The notes beneath the pieces were generated by a model, which did no database searches, had not been told where the DNA came from, and saw only the letters and a program-made list of their open reading frames with translations. From NCBI GenBank assembly GCA_034926225.1, contig JAYFRF010000005.1, positions 186,001 to 250,000 of the forward strand: DNA of 64,000 nt. The letters run 5' to 3'. The position numbers were made by a program, and so were the translations under genes. Source of the DNA: JAAZKA01 sp034926225 (lineage in GTDB: Bacteria; Bacillota; Clostridia; Oscillospirales; QAMX01). Below are positions 42,432-50,233 of the stretch, piece after piece (within the stretch, counting starts at the first letter, position 1; every line of letters starts with the position of its first letter).

Positions 42432-43154
42432 TTATCCGCGCGTTTTCCGGGTCATTCTCTCAATTTGCGCAATTTCATCTTTATAAAGCTCGCGCCATTG
42501 TCCCTCCGCGAGGTCTTCATCCAGCACAAGCGGCCCGAAGCTCTCCCGGCGCAGGAAGCTCACCTCTCCGCCCGCCGCCGCGATCATACGCTTGACCTGA
42601 TGATACCGTCCTTCGGTCACGGTCACACGAGCCTCCCCCGCTCCTAGCGGCTCCAGTGTCGCAGGCAGGCAAAGCTCGTCCCCGTCAATACGGATCCCCC
42701 GGGCGAAGCGGGCGACGGCATCGGACGCAAGGGCGCCCGTATAGCGGACGTAATAGGTCTTTTCGACATGGCGCGCGGGCGACAGCAGCAGATGCGCCGC
42801 GTCGCCGTCGTCCGTAATGAGCAGCAGCCCCACCGCGTCCCGATCGAGCCTGCCCGCCGGGAAGATGCCGCGTCGTACGAGCTTTTCCGGAAGCGCAGTC
42901 AGGACGGTCGGCGCCTTCGGGTCACGCGTCGCGCAGAGTAGCCCTGGCGCCTTATTCATCATGATATAAACATATCTGCGATACTCAAAAGGTTTGCCGT
43001 CGAGCGTAATCCGCGCCTTTTCCGGATCGATTTTCGTCTCCGGGCTACGGATAACGTCACCGTCGACCGATACGGCGCCGCGCCGGATGCGTTCCTGCAG
43101 CTCCCGGCGCGACCCCTCTCCCTGTGACACCAATATCTTATCGAGTCTTTCCAC
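42432..43154 (-). CDS. RsuA/RluB-family 16S or 23S rRNA pseudouridine synthase
   Basis: 240 residues. N-terminal S4 RNA-binding domain (ERLDKILVSQGEGSRRELQE), then the synthase domain with catalytic Asp in FPAGRLDRDAVGLLLITDDG, and VTEGRYHQVKRMIAAAGG near the end. Length favours RsuA (16S U516), but RluB/RluE-type specificity cannot be separated by eye. Stands between the MsmX-type and DUF4830 genes. Confidence 0.92.
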   Translation of the reverse strand: MERLDKILVSQGEGSRRELQERIRRGAVSVDGDVIRSPETKIDPEKARITLDGKPFEYRRYVYIMMNKAPGLLCATRDPKAPTVLTALPEKLVRRGIFPAGRLDRDAVGLLLITDDGDAAHLLLSPARHVEKTYYVRYTGALASDAVARFARGIRIDGDELCLPATLEPLGAGEARVTVTEGRYHQVKRMIAAAGGEVSFLRRESFGPLVLDEDLAEGQWRELYKDEIAQIERMTRKTRG

Positions 43155-43181
43155 GTTCCTTCATCCACGACGGGATTAAGG

Positions 43182-43673
43182 TCAGCCCGTCGTCCTTTCA
43201 AATCCGTGCATGAAGCCACGGTACTCCGTGGAGCAGACATCGCCGCCGATCACGCGATTCTTATAAATCAGCAGGTTTGCGACGACGTTTTCCTCTACGC
43301 CGGGGTAATTCGTGATCTCATATGTATAGCGTTTTGCCGTTTTGCCCTGGTATTTCTCAAGATCGAGCCCCTGATACTGCTGCAGCTCGTTGTACTGCGC
43401 GTACACGTCGTCGAACTCCTGCGGGATCACGACCTCCTCGATCGCGATCGGGTCCGCGCTGACCTCCCAGCCGAACGCGTTCAGAAACGCGATGCGGTCG
43501 TCGTTGTCGCGGATGTTTTTGTAGCTGACATCGGTGGCCGTCGAGACAGTCGAATCGGCCGCGTTGTTTTTGAGCGACGTGACCGCAACGATGATCAGAA
43601 GCAGTACGAGGAATACGCCTCCGATAAACAGTGCGAGCTTCGTCTTCGTCAGTTTTGCCGTGTAAATCAACAT
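43182..43673 (-). CDS. DUF4830 membrane-anchored protein
   Basis: 163 residues. One N-terminal membrane span (LALFIGGVFLVLLLIIVAVTS) and an external domain with the DUF4830 pattern: RIAFLNAFGWEVSADPIAIE, EVVIPQEFDDVYAQYNELQ, YTYEITNYPG, and the ending GGDVCSTEYRGFMHGF. Members occur in Clostridia, often near sporulation or envelope genes; function is unknown. Confidence 0.85.
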   Translation of the reverse strand: MLIYTAKLTKTKLALFIGGVFLVLLLIIVAVTSLKNNAADSTVSTATDVSYKNIRDNDDRIAFLNAFGWEVSADPIAIEEVVIPQEFDDVYAQYNELQQYQGLDLEKYQGKTAKRYTYEITNYPGVEENVVANLLIYKNRVIGGDVCSTEYRGFMHGFERTTG

Positions 43674-43752
43674 ACGATTGGTACCTCCCGTTTTGCACGT
43701 TTTGGTACAATGTATGCGCGTCCAAAGACGTTATGACTTGTTCTTTTCTTTT

Positions 43753-44319
43753 TTAGCCGCTGATCAGATGCTCAACCAAAATTTTCAGTCCGATCCCAAT
43801 GAGAATCACGCCTCCGGCGATGACCGCCTTTTTGCGATACCTCGAACCGAACACATTCCCGATACGCACACCGGCGAAGGAAAAAATGAACGTTGTCACA
43901 CCGATGACCGCCGCCGCCAGCGCGATATTCGTCCGCAGGCAGGCGAGCGATACGCCCACCGCCAGCGCGTCAATGCTCGTCGCAACCGCCAGCACCAGCA
44001 TACCCTTCACCGCGAACGACGAGTCCACCTTTTCCTCCTCGCAAAACGCCTCGCGCAGCATATTCACGCCGATCAGTATCAGCAGGATGAACGCCACCCA
44101 GTGGTCGAAGCGTTCGATATACGTATAAAAGCGCGAACCGACGAAGTAGCCGACCGTCGGCATCAGCGCCTGGAATCCGCCAAAATATAAACCGCAGGCA
44201 AGGGCGCCGTCCCAGCGCATCCTTCTCGACGCAAGACCCTTGCAGATGCTGACCGCAAACGCGTCCATCGACAGTCCCACCGCAAGGACCATAAGCTCCC
44301 AAATAGCCATAAACCCCAT
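43753..44319 (-). CDS. mntP: MntP-family manganese efflux pump
   Basis: 188 residues, six membrane spans in two similar halves. Half one has VLAVGLSMDAFAVSICKGL and half two LAVATSIDALAVGVSLA, each with the Asp needed for metal transport. The start may be 44319 or the ATG three codons on. MntP genes are often controlled by a yybP-ykoY Mn2+ riboswitch, but the short upstream gap here holds only a simple hairpin. Confidence 0.92.
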   Translation of the reverse strand: MGFMAIWELMVLAVGLSMDAFAVSICKGLASRRMRWDGALACGLYFGGFQALMPTVGYFVGSRFYTYIERFDHWVAFILLILIGVNMLREAFCEEEKVDSSFAVKGMLVLAVATSIDALAVGVSLACLRTNIALAAAVIGVTTFIFSFAGVRIGNVFGSRYRKKAVIAGGVILIGIGLKILVEHLISG

Positions 44320-44327
44320 CCATACCG

Positions 44328-44358
44328 AAGGAACCCCTTAGAGACTAAGGGGTTCCTT
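44328..44358 (-). terminator. Hairpin between acyl-CoA synthetase and mntP genes
   Basis: Perfect 14 bp stem (AAGGAACCCCTTAG and CTAAGGGGTTCCTT) with a three-base loop. On the minus strand it follows the synthetase stop by 13 bp but lacks a clean T run; it ends nine bases before the mntP start and could limit read-through into it. Confidence 0.65.
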
Positions 44359-44371
44359 TTTCCCTTTATTG

Positions 44372-46027
44372 TTATCCGTTATTCTTGCGCAGATCCGTAC
44401 GGCGGATCTTCCCGCTGATCGTTTTCGGCAGTTCCGCTGCGTATTCGACGATGCGGGGGTATTTATAAGACGCCGTATGCGTCTTGACGTAGTTCTGAAG
44501 CTCCTTTGTCAGCTCAGGGGTTCCCTCGTAGCCTTTATTCAGCACGACGGTCGCCTTGACGATCTGTCCGCGAACCGGGTCGGGCGCGCCGGTGACGCCG
44601 CATTCCAGCACCGCCGGATGCTCCATCAGCACGCTTTCGACCTCGAACGGCCCGATGCGGTAACCGGAGCTTTTGATCAAATCGTCCGCGCGGCCGACGT
44701 ACCAAAAATAGTTATCCTCGTCACGCCACGCGATATCGCCGGTATGATAGAGACCGTCGCGGCAGACCTCGGCGGTCAGCTCCTCGTTGTGATAGTACCC
44801 GCCGAACAATCCGCAGGGCTTACCGTCCTCGATGTGCAGGACGATCTCGCCGACCTCTCCGGGCTTTGCGGATTTATTGCTGCCGTCCACGATGTCCGCC
44901 TTATACGCGGGGGATGGCTTGCCCATCGAGCCGGGCTTGGGTTCCATGCCGTATAGGGTCGCCACTGTCAGCGTCGTCTCGGTCTGGCCGAAGCCTTCGC
45001 GGACTTTCAGCCCCGTGCGGCGGCGGATCTCGTTGTAGACCTCGGGATTTAACGCCTCGCCTGCGATGGTCGCCTCATGCACGCTCGACAGATCATACTG
45101 GGAAAGATCCTCGGCGAGGAAGAAGCGGTAGATCGTCGGCGGCGCGCAGAAGGTCGCAATTTTATATTTTTGGATCCGTTCCAGTATCTCGGTGGCGTGG
45201 AAGCGTTCAAAATCGAACACAAAGACCCCCGCTTCGCAGAACCACTGTCCGTAGAGCTTGCCCCAGACGGCTTTGCCCCAGCCGGTTTCCGCAACGGTGA
45301 AATGCAGCTTCCCGCGCTCGACGCGATGCCAGTACGCGGCGGTCACGATGTGCGCGATGGGGTAGGTAAAGCTATGTCCGACCATCTTCGGCAGTCCGGT
45401 CGTTCCGGAAGTGAAGTATAAAAGCATCATATCGTCGTTCGCCGTCGCCTGATCTCCGGTCGGACGCTTAAAACTGGGTGACGCGGCGTCGATGAGGGCG
45501 TCGAAATCGAGAAAACTTTCGTGCTTGCCGTGAACGAGAAGCTTATGCTTTAAAGCGGAGGATTCCGCCTCTGCCTCGAGGATGCTGGGAATCGTCCAGC
45601 CATCCGCCGTGCAGACAACGGCGGACACGCCGGCGGCGTTGAAACGGTAGGTAAAGTCATGCGTTGTAAGAAGATGCGTCGCGGGAATCGCAACCGCGCC
45701 AATTTTGCACAGGCCCATGATCGCGTACCAAAACTGGTAATGCCGTTTTAAAACAAGCATCACGCGGTCGCCCTTGCGAATCCCAAGGTCATGGAATACG
45801 TTCGCTGCGCGGCTGGAAAGCTCGGACATCTCGCGGAAAGTAAACCGGCGTTCCGCCCCGCTCTCGTCGCACCACATCATCGCCAACGCGTCGGGGGTGC
45901 GCCGGGCGACTTCGTCGAGGACGTCAAAGGCAAAGTTGAAATTTTCCGGATAATGAAAATCGATCTTTGTCAATACGTCTTTATCATCGAACTCTTCTTT
46001 TACGTATTCCTTATATATGGCTTCCAT
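44372..46027 (-). CDS. AMP-forming acyl-CoA synthetase (acetyl/butyryl/medium-chain type)
   Basis: 551 residues. ANL-superfamily motifs are AMP-binding LYFTSGTTGLPKMVGHS, EGFGQTETTLTV, the adenylate-holding YHTGDIAWRDEDNYFWYVGR, hinge RADDLIKSSGYRIGPFEVE, and the C-terminal catalytic Lys in LPKTISGKIRR. The start YPENFNFAFDVLDEVAR resembles the ACSM/butyryl-CoA synthetase group rather than Acs. Activates a short- or medium-chain fatty acid with ATP and CoA. The XRE-cupin regulator directly upstream is a common partner of this enzyme group. Confidence 0.92.
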   Translation of the reverse strand: MEAIYKEYVKEEFDDKDVLTKIDFHYPENFNFAFDVLDEVARRTPDALAMMWCDESGAERRFTFREMSELSSRAANVFHDLGIRKGDRVMLVLKRHYQFWYAIMGLCKIGAVAIPATHLLTTHDFTYRFNAAGVSAVVCTADGWTIPSILEAEAESSALKHKLLVHGKHESFLDFDALIDAASPSFKRPTGDQATANDDMMLLYFTSGTTGLPKMVGHSFTYPIAHIVTAAYWHRVERGKLHFTVAETGWGKAVWGKLYGQWFCEAGVFVFDFERFHATEILERIQKYKIATFCAPPTIYRFFLAEDLSQYDLSSVHEATIAGEALNPEVYNEIRRRTGLKVREGFGQTETTLTVATLYGMEPKPGSMGKPSPAYKADIVDGSNKSAKPGEVGEIVLHIEDGKPCGLFGGYYHNEELTAEVCRDGLYHTGDIAWRDEDNYFWYVGRADDLIKSSGYRIGPFEVESVLMEHPAVLECGVTGAPDPVRGQIVKATVVLNKGYEGTPELTKELQNYVKTHTASYKYPRIVEYAAELPKTISGKIRRTDLRKNNG

Positions 46028-46144
46028 TTTAGATAAATCCTCTTTCTTTGAGCACAGATTACGTGTTTTCGGTCATACCTTTCCTACTCAAGGCTGTTTT
46101 TTCAAAACACGCCGTACCGCCCTTTATAAAGGAGGGGCGTTTTC

Positions 46145-46717
46145 TCAATTCTCCTTACGGATAACGACCGCCAAAAATATGCAGTCCTCTCCGCCGGTTG
46201 CGATCATACCGTGGCCCCGGCGACTGTCGTAGTAGACAGCGTCACCGGGGCAGAGAATCTCGATGTGCTCGCCGTAGACGAATTTCATCTTGCCCTTTAA
46301 TATGAAGTCTAATTCCTGATGTTCGTGCGTCGTCTGATGCACGGCTCGGTACTGTTCCTCCTCGCGGTAAGGCGCCGTAACGACATACGGCTCCGCGAGC
46401 TTGTCCCGAAAAAGATAGCCGAGGTTTTCATACAGAAATCCCTCGCGCCGTTTGATCGGCAGTCCTTCTCCCGCACGCGTGACGGTGTACCCCGTCAGCT
46501 TCGGCGAATCACCGGTCAGAAGCTCGGTCAGCTCCACGCCGAACGCGGCCGCGCATTTATAAAGAAAGGTGAACGAGAAATCCACCTGTCCTTCCTCACA
46601 CGCCGCGTATTCTTCTTCGGAGACATCGCAGCGCTTGGCCATTTCCGCCGCGGAAATAGCGCTGATATCCCGCAGTCCGCGTATTCTTTCCGCAATCTGG
46701 AGAACCTGATTATCCAC
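46145..46717 (-). CDS. XRE-family regulator with C-terminal cupin
   Basis: 190 residues from a GTG at 46717, ten bases after GGAGG; an ATG further upstream lies inside the promoter and is excluded. N-terminal helix-turn-helix (QIAERIRGLRDISAISAAEM, VSEEEYAACEEGQVD) and a C-terminal cupin (QTTHEHQELDFILKGKMKFV, then LCPGDAVYYDSRRGHGM). The cupin probably senses a small molecule, perhaps an acid or acyl-CoA handled by the synthetase downstream. An inverted repeat next to its promoter suggests self-regulation. Confidence 0.87.
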   Translation of the reverse strand: MDNQVLQIAERIRGLRDISAISAAEMAKRCDVSEEEYAACEEGQVDFSFTFLYKCAAAFGVELTELLTGDSPKLTGYTVTRAGEGLPIKRREGFLYENLGYLFRDKLAEPYVVTAPYREEEQYRAVHQTTHEHQELDFILKGKMKFVYGEHIEILCPGDAVYYDSRRGHGMIATGGEDCIFLAVVIRKEN

Positions 46718-46748
46718 TGCTGCATAACCTCCGTCGTATTGGATTTTC

Positions 46749-46768
46749 ACGGAATTACTATGTTCCGT
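46749..46768 (-). promoter_or_regulatory. Candidate operator for the XRE-cupin regulator
   Basis: ACGGAA and TTCCGT, an inverted repeat with an eight-base spacer, placed just downstream of the -10 element where a bound repressor would block transcription. Predicted from symmetry only. Confidence 0.45.
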
Positions 46769-46775
46769 AGCGTAT

Positions 46776-46804
46776 ATTCTATCAAATAATTTTCCCGTTG
46801 TCAA
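46776..46804 (-). promoter_or_regulatory. SigA promoter for the XRE-cupin/acyl-CoA synthetase genes
   Basis: Minus-strand TTGACA (46799-46804), 17 bp, TAGAAT (46776-46781). About 59 bp before the GTG start of the regulator. Confidence 0.85.
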
Positions 46805-46969
46805 ACGCTTTTACTTCGCATTCAGTCGAAATCCTATTTCTTTTCTCCACTTTTCCCGTGCAATAACGCCAAAACATTTCTTACCGTGCAAAGGCATAAT
46901 AATTATCTCCAGTTTGCCGCTTTTGTTTTTGTGCATTATGCAGAAAGTTCCCTCTTTCGATTTCCTCCA

Positions 46970-46998
46970 TTGCAAATAAAGGTTTCTTGTGGTAAACT
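46970..46998 (+). promoter_or_regulatory. Candidate promoter for rlmB
   Basis: TTGCAA (46970-46975), 17 bp, TAAACT (46993-46998) with TGG in front (extended -10). The rest of the 240 bp gap between this and the divergent XRE promoter is AT-rich with no gene seen. Confidence 0.55.
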
Positions 46999-47043
46999 GT
47001 AGATTAGATAGCTATATATATTGTAAAATATAAGGAGTTTCAC

Positions 47044-47808
47044 ATGTCGTTACCTGATTCCGGTGAACGGTCCGTCCTTGAGGGCCGGCACGCCGTTTCC
47101 GAAGCTCTTGCCGCGCGCAGGCTGATCGATAAAATCTATCTCCTTAAAAACGCGCCCGATGATTCCACTCTTTCCTCCATCCGCACCCGCGCGCAGGCGG
47201 CCGGCATCCCCGTCGTCGAGGTCGACCGGTGCAAGCTTGATTCTATGAGCCAGACCGGCGCGCATCAGGGTGTGATCGCGGCTGTCCCTGCGGTGGACTA
47301 CGCAAGCGTCGAGGATATCCTCCGCGCGGCCGACGCGGACAGTGCGCCCGCCCTGATCGTTCTGTGCGACGGACTATCCGATCCGCATAACCTCGGCGCC
47401 ATCGTCCGTACGGCGGGTGCCGCCGGCGCGCATGGCGTCATCATCCCTAAGCATCGCAGTGTTTCTCTGACCGCGGCCTGTGCCAAAGCCGCCGCCGGCG
47501 CGCTGGAGCATGTGCCCGTCGCCCGCGTCACAAATCTTGCGGAAACGATCGTCACGCTGCAAAAGCATGGTATCTGGGTCTTCGGCACCGCCGGAGAAGC
47601 GGCAACTTCTTTATATGACGCCGACTTCGACCGCCCCGCGGCGATCGTCATCGGCAACGAGGGCAGCGGCCTTTCGCGTCTGGTACGCGAACGCTGCGAC
47701 TACCTCTTAAGCATTCCGATGAAAGGCGCGGTGCCTTCCCTAAACGCGTCCGCCGCCGCCGCCGTTGTGTTATTTGAAGCCGTCCGCCGTCGCTTGGGAC
47801 GCGTATAA
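47044..47808 (+). CDS. rlmB: SpoU/TrmH-family 23S rRNA 2'-O-methyltransferase (RlmB-like)
   Basis: 254 residues. N-terminal substrate-binding domain (SVLEGRHAVSEALAAR, GAHQGVIAAV) and a C-terminal SPOUT knot with motif 1 LCDGLSDPHNLGAIVRTA, motif 2 AIVIGNEGSGLSRLV and motif 3 IPMKGAVPSLNASAAAAVV. Methylates the ribose of a 23S guanosine (G2251 in RlmB); related TrmH activity on other sites cannot be excluded. AAGGAG lies before the ATG. Confidence 0.92.
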   Translation: MSLPDSGERSVLEGRHAVSEALAARRLIDKIYLLKNAPDDSTLSSIRTRAQAAGIPVVEVDRCKLDSMSQTGAHQGVIAAVPAVDYASVEDILRAADADSAPALIVLCDGLSDPHNLGAIVRTAGAAGAHGVIIPKHRSVSLTAACAKAAAGALEHVPVARVTNLAETIVTLQKHGIWVFGTAGEAATSLYDADFDRPAAIVIGNEGSGLSRLVRERCDYLLSIPMKGAVPSLNASAAAAVVLFEAVRRRLGRV

Positions 47809-47841
47809 CACAGCAAAAGTTTGAAAAAAGGTGGTATCCAT

Positions 47842-50106
47842 ATGCGGGAAAACGATCCCGGAAAAACCGGTTTCCCGGAGCGGCCTTCGATTCCGCCGTC
47901 CGTACAGGACGATCGGGAGCTTGATGAGATCATGGAGCTTCTCGGCGATGCCGATCTCACCTCCGACGAGGAATCCGCGTCTCTCTCCGACAGTAATTTT
48001 GTATTCGATGATATTCTGAAGGAATACGAAGGGGATCCTTCCCCCGTTTCTGAAAAACCTTCCCCCACTCCGGCGCCTGTTGACGAACCGACACAGCGTA
48101 TTGTCAAGCCCGTTCTCCCCGCCGAACCGGCCCCCGCCGAGCCTGCGCCGACTGCAGCTCCCGCCCAGTCCGTACCCGCGTCGGCCGTACCCGTCGAATC
48201 GCCGGCCGCCCCCCATACAGACGAAGAAGAAGCCCCGGATGTCCGGCAGACGATTTCCGATCAGGTCTCGCAGGTCATGGACCAAAAAAAATCGCAGCCC
48301 CACCGCCTTCCAAAGCATGTCGCCAAAAACAGCGCGGTTCAGGTTGCCGATGAGTATGAAGAGGTGCCCCCAAAGCCTGACGAAACCACCGCAAGTTCCC
48401 CGGCGCCGACCGGCCCCGCATGCAGCGACGACCTGCGCAGCTTCCGCGGACTGACTCCCGCCGATGCGCTCGCTAAGGCGAAAAGCGCCGTCCGGTACTA
48501 TCGCTGGCGCAGCTTTGTGACACTCCTTCTATCGCTGCTTTCCGCCTACGTCACCGCCGCGCCTACCTACGGGCTGCCGCTGCCGTCGTTTGTATCCTAT
48601 GTCAAGCTGCCGTTCGTCTATCTGTTCATCCTCAACGCTATTCAGATCGGCGCGATGTTTTTATGCGTTTCGCTTCTTGCCGACGGTCTGCGCATGCTGT
48701 TCCGCCGGAAGTTTAAGGCGGAAACGCTGCTGTTTTTCCCCTGCCTGATCAATTTGCTCTATACCATGCAGATCATGGTCTCCCCGACCTCCGGCGGGTA
48801 TCTCCCCTATCACCCCGTCGTGATCCTGTCCCTGTTCTTCGGTATGCTGACGCGCCTGCTGCGCTACGAAAATGTCGTGCGCACCTGCCGCGCGCTGACA
48901 CTCGGCTCCGGTAAATACGCCGCTGTCAACGGCATCCATACCGCCGACGGACATGTCCGTACCGTTTATAAACAGGAACCGGCGGGCCTTGAACGCCGCG
49001 TGATGGATCGTCTTTGGGATGAGGACCGCGTCGAGCGTTTCCTTTCCTACTACTCTCCCTTCGCGCTCGTCCTCACCGCTGTTTTCGCTGCCATCGCCGC
49101 CCTCTCCGGCTCCGGCACGGTCAGCTTCCTCTGGTGCTGGTCAGCACTCCTGTCTGTTTCTCTGCCCGGCGGTCTGCTCGTCGCTTGTGTGATGCCCTCC
49201 TCGTCCGTTTCCGGCAGGCTTGCCCATACCGGCACGATCCTCGCGGGGCCTCGCGCGCCTGTTCTGTTAAACGATACCGAATCGGTCATCCTGCAGGAAC
49301 GCGATGTCTTCCCGACAAAGATGATTTCGTTCTCCCCTGTCAGGGTTTTCTCCGGCTTTACTCCCGAAAAGGTGGACCTCTGTACGCTCGCCGTTCTCAA
49401 AGCCTCCGGCAGCGGCTTATATCACGCCCTTGCGGTCTCCCTCTCCCGCGTACCGATGAACATGCCGCTGATGGAAAACTTTGAATTCTACGAAACCGGC
49501 GGTATGGGCGCGTTCGTCAACTCCGACCGTATCCTCGTCGGCACCGCGAACTTCATCCTCCGCTCCGGAGTCCGGATCCCGGAGGGGATCAACCTGAAAA
49601 ACGGCGTCTTTGTGTCGATCAACATGCAGTTTGCCGGGTTGTATCCCGTAAAATATGACGTACAGCCCTCCGTCCGCCGCGCGCTGACCTATCTGACGCG
49701 CCGGCATCTGACCCCGATTCTCGCCGTGCGTGATTTTAGTATCACCCCTCAGCTCGTTGAGGCCAAATTTAAGATTCCCCCGGACTCCCTTGGCTTCCCC
49801 GACTTAGGGGAGCGCATCGCCTACTCCGGCATGCGCGACGGGCTGGACGACGAGCCGATCGCGGCACTCGCGGTGGATTCCGCCGTGAATTTCTCCGACG
49901 CCGTCGCTTCCGGCAAGCGCGTCTTCGCCGCCACACGCGTCAATCTCGTGATCGGTCTTATCGCGGCAATCCTCGGCGTCGGTTTGAATTTCTTCCTCCT
50001 CTTTACGCGCAGCGCGGCCTCTATTACGCCGATCAACGTCCTCTATTACACCTGTCTATGGTTTGTCCCGGCTCTTCTGGTTTCTTTTGCCGCAAATCGT
50101 CGTTAA
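47842..50106 (+). CDS. Large membrane protein resembling a P-type ATPase without the DKTGT motif
   Basis: 754 residues from the ATG at 47842, after AAGGTGG. Residues 1-215 are soluble, acidic and Pro/Ala-rich. Membrane spans follow from about 222, with more near 257, 298, 420 and 445, and two at the C-terminus. Between them is a soluble region like a P-type ATPase N/P domain (YETGGMGAFVNSDRILVGTA, then EPIAALAVDSAVNFSDAVAS near the last spans). Where DKTGT should be there is NDTESV (Asp478), so the normal phosphorylation site looks lost. Probably a catalytically dead or altered relative. Not confirmed by any search. Confidence 0.5.
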   Translation: MRENDPGKTGFPERPSIPPSVQDDRELDEIMELLGDADLTSDEESASLSDSNFVFDDILKEYEGDPSPVSEKPSPTPAPVDEPTQRIVKPVLPAEPAPAEPAPTAAPAQSVPASAVPVESPAAPHTDEEEAPDVRQTISDQVSQVMDQKKSQPHRLPKHVAKNSAVQVADEYEEVPPKPDETTASSPAPTGPACSDDLRSFRGLTPADALAKAKSAVRYYRWRSFVTLLLSLLSAYVTAAPTYGLPLPSFVSYVKLPFVYLFILNAIQIGAMFLCVSLLADGLRMLFRRKFKAETLLFFPCLINLLYTMQIMVSPTSGGYLPYHPVVILSLFFGMLTRLLRYENVVRTCRALTLGSGKYAAVNGIHTADGHVRTVYKQEPAGLERRVMDRLWDEDRVERFLSYYSPFALVLTAVFAAIAALSGSGTVSFLWCWSALLSVSLPGGLLVACVMPSSSVSGRLAHTGTILAGPRAPVLLNDTESVILQERDVFPTKMISFSPVRVFSGFTPEKVDLCTLAVLKASGSGLYHALAVSLSRVPMNMPLMENFEFYETGGMGAFVNSDRILVGTANFILRSGVRIPEGINLKNGVFVSINMQFAGLYPVKYDVQPSVRRALTYLTRRHLTPILAVRDFSITPQLVEAKFKIPPDSLGFPDLGERIAYSGMRDGLDDEPIAALAVDSAVNFSDAVASGKRVFAATRVNLVIGLIAAILGVGLNFFLLFTRSAASITPINVLYYTCLWFVPALLVSFAANRR

Positions 50107-50153
50107 TTCGCCTGTTTTTTTGTGATTTTTCTGCACTCAATGAAAATTAGTGC

Positions 50154-50182
50154 TTGCATTTAAGCCTTCAATCGAGTATAAT
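50154..50182 (+). promoter_or_regulatory. SigA promoter for the EF-G-like gene
   Basis: TTGCAT (50154-50159), 17 bp, perfect TATAAT (50177-50182), 51 bp before the start codon. Confidence 0.85.
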
Positions 50183-50233
50183 ATTACTTAATGCGGATCA
50201 TTTCATTTTTTAACGCCATAAAGGAGTATGAAC

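Noticed and set aside
44320..44371. yybP-ykoY manganese riboswitch before mntP
   Set aside because: The gap is only about 50 bp and holds a single hairpin; the conserved riboswitch loops cannot fit.
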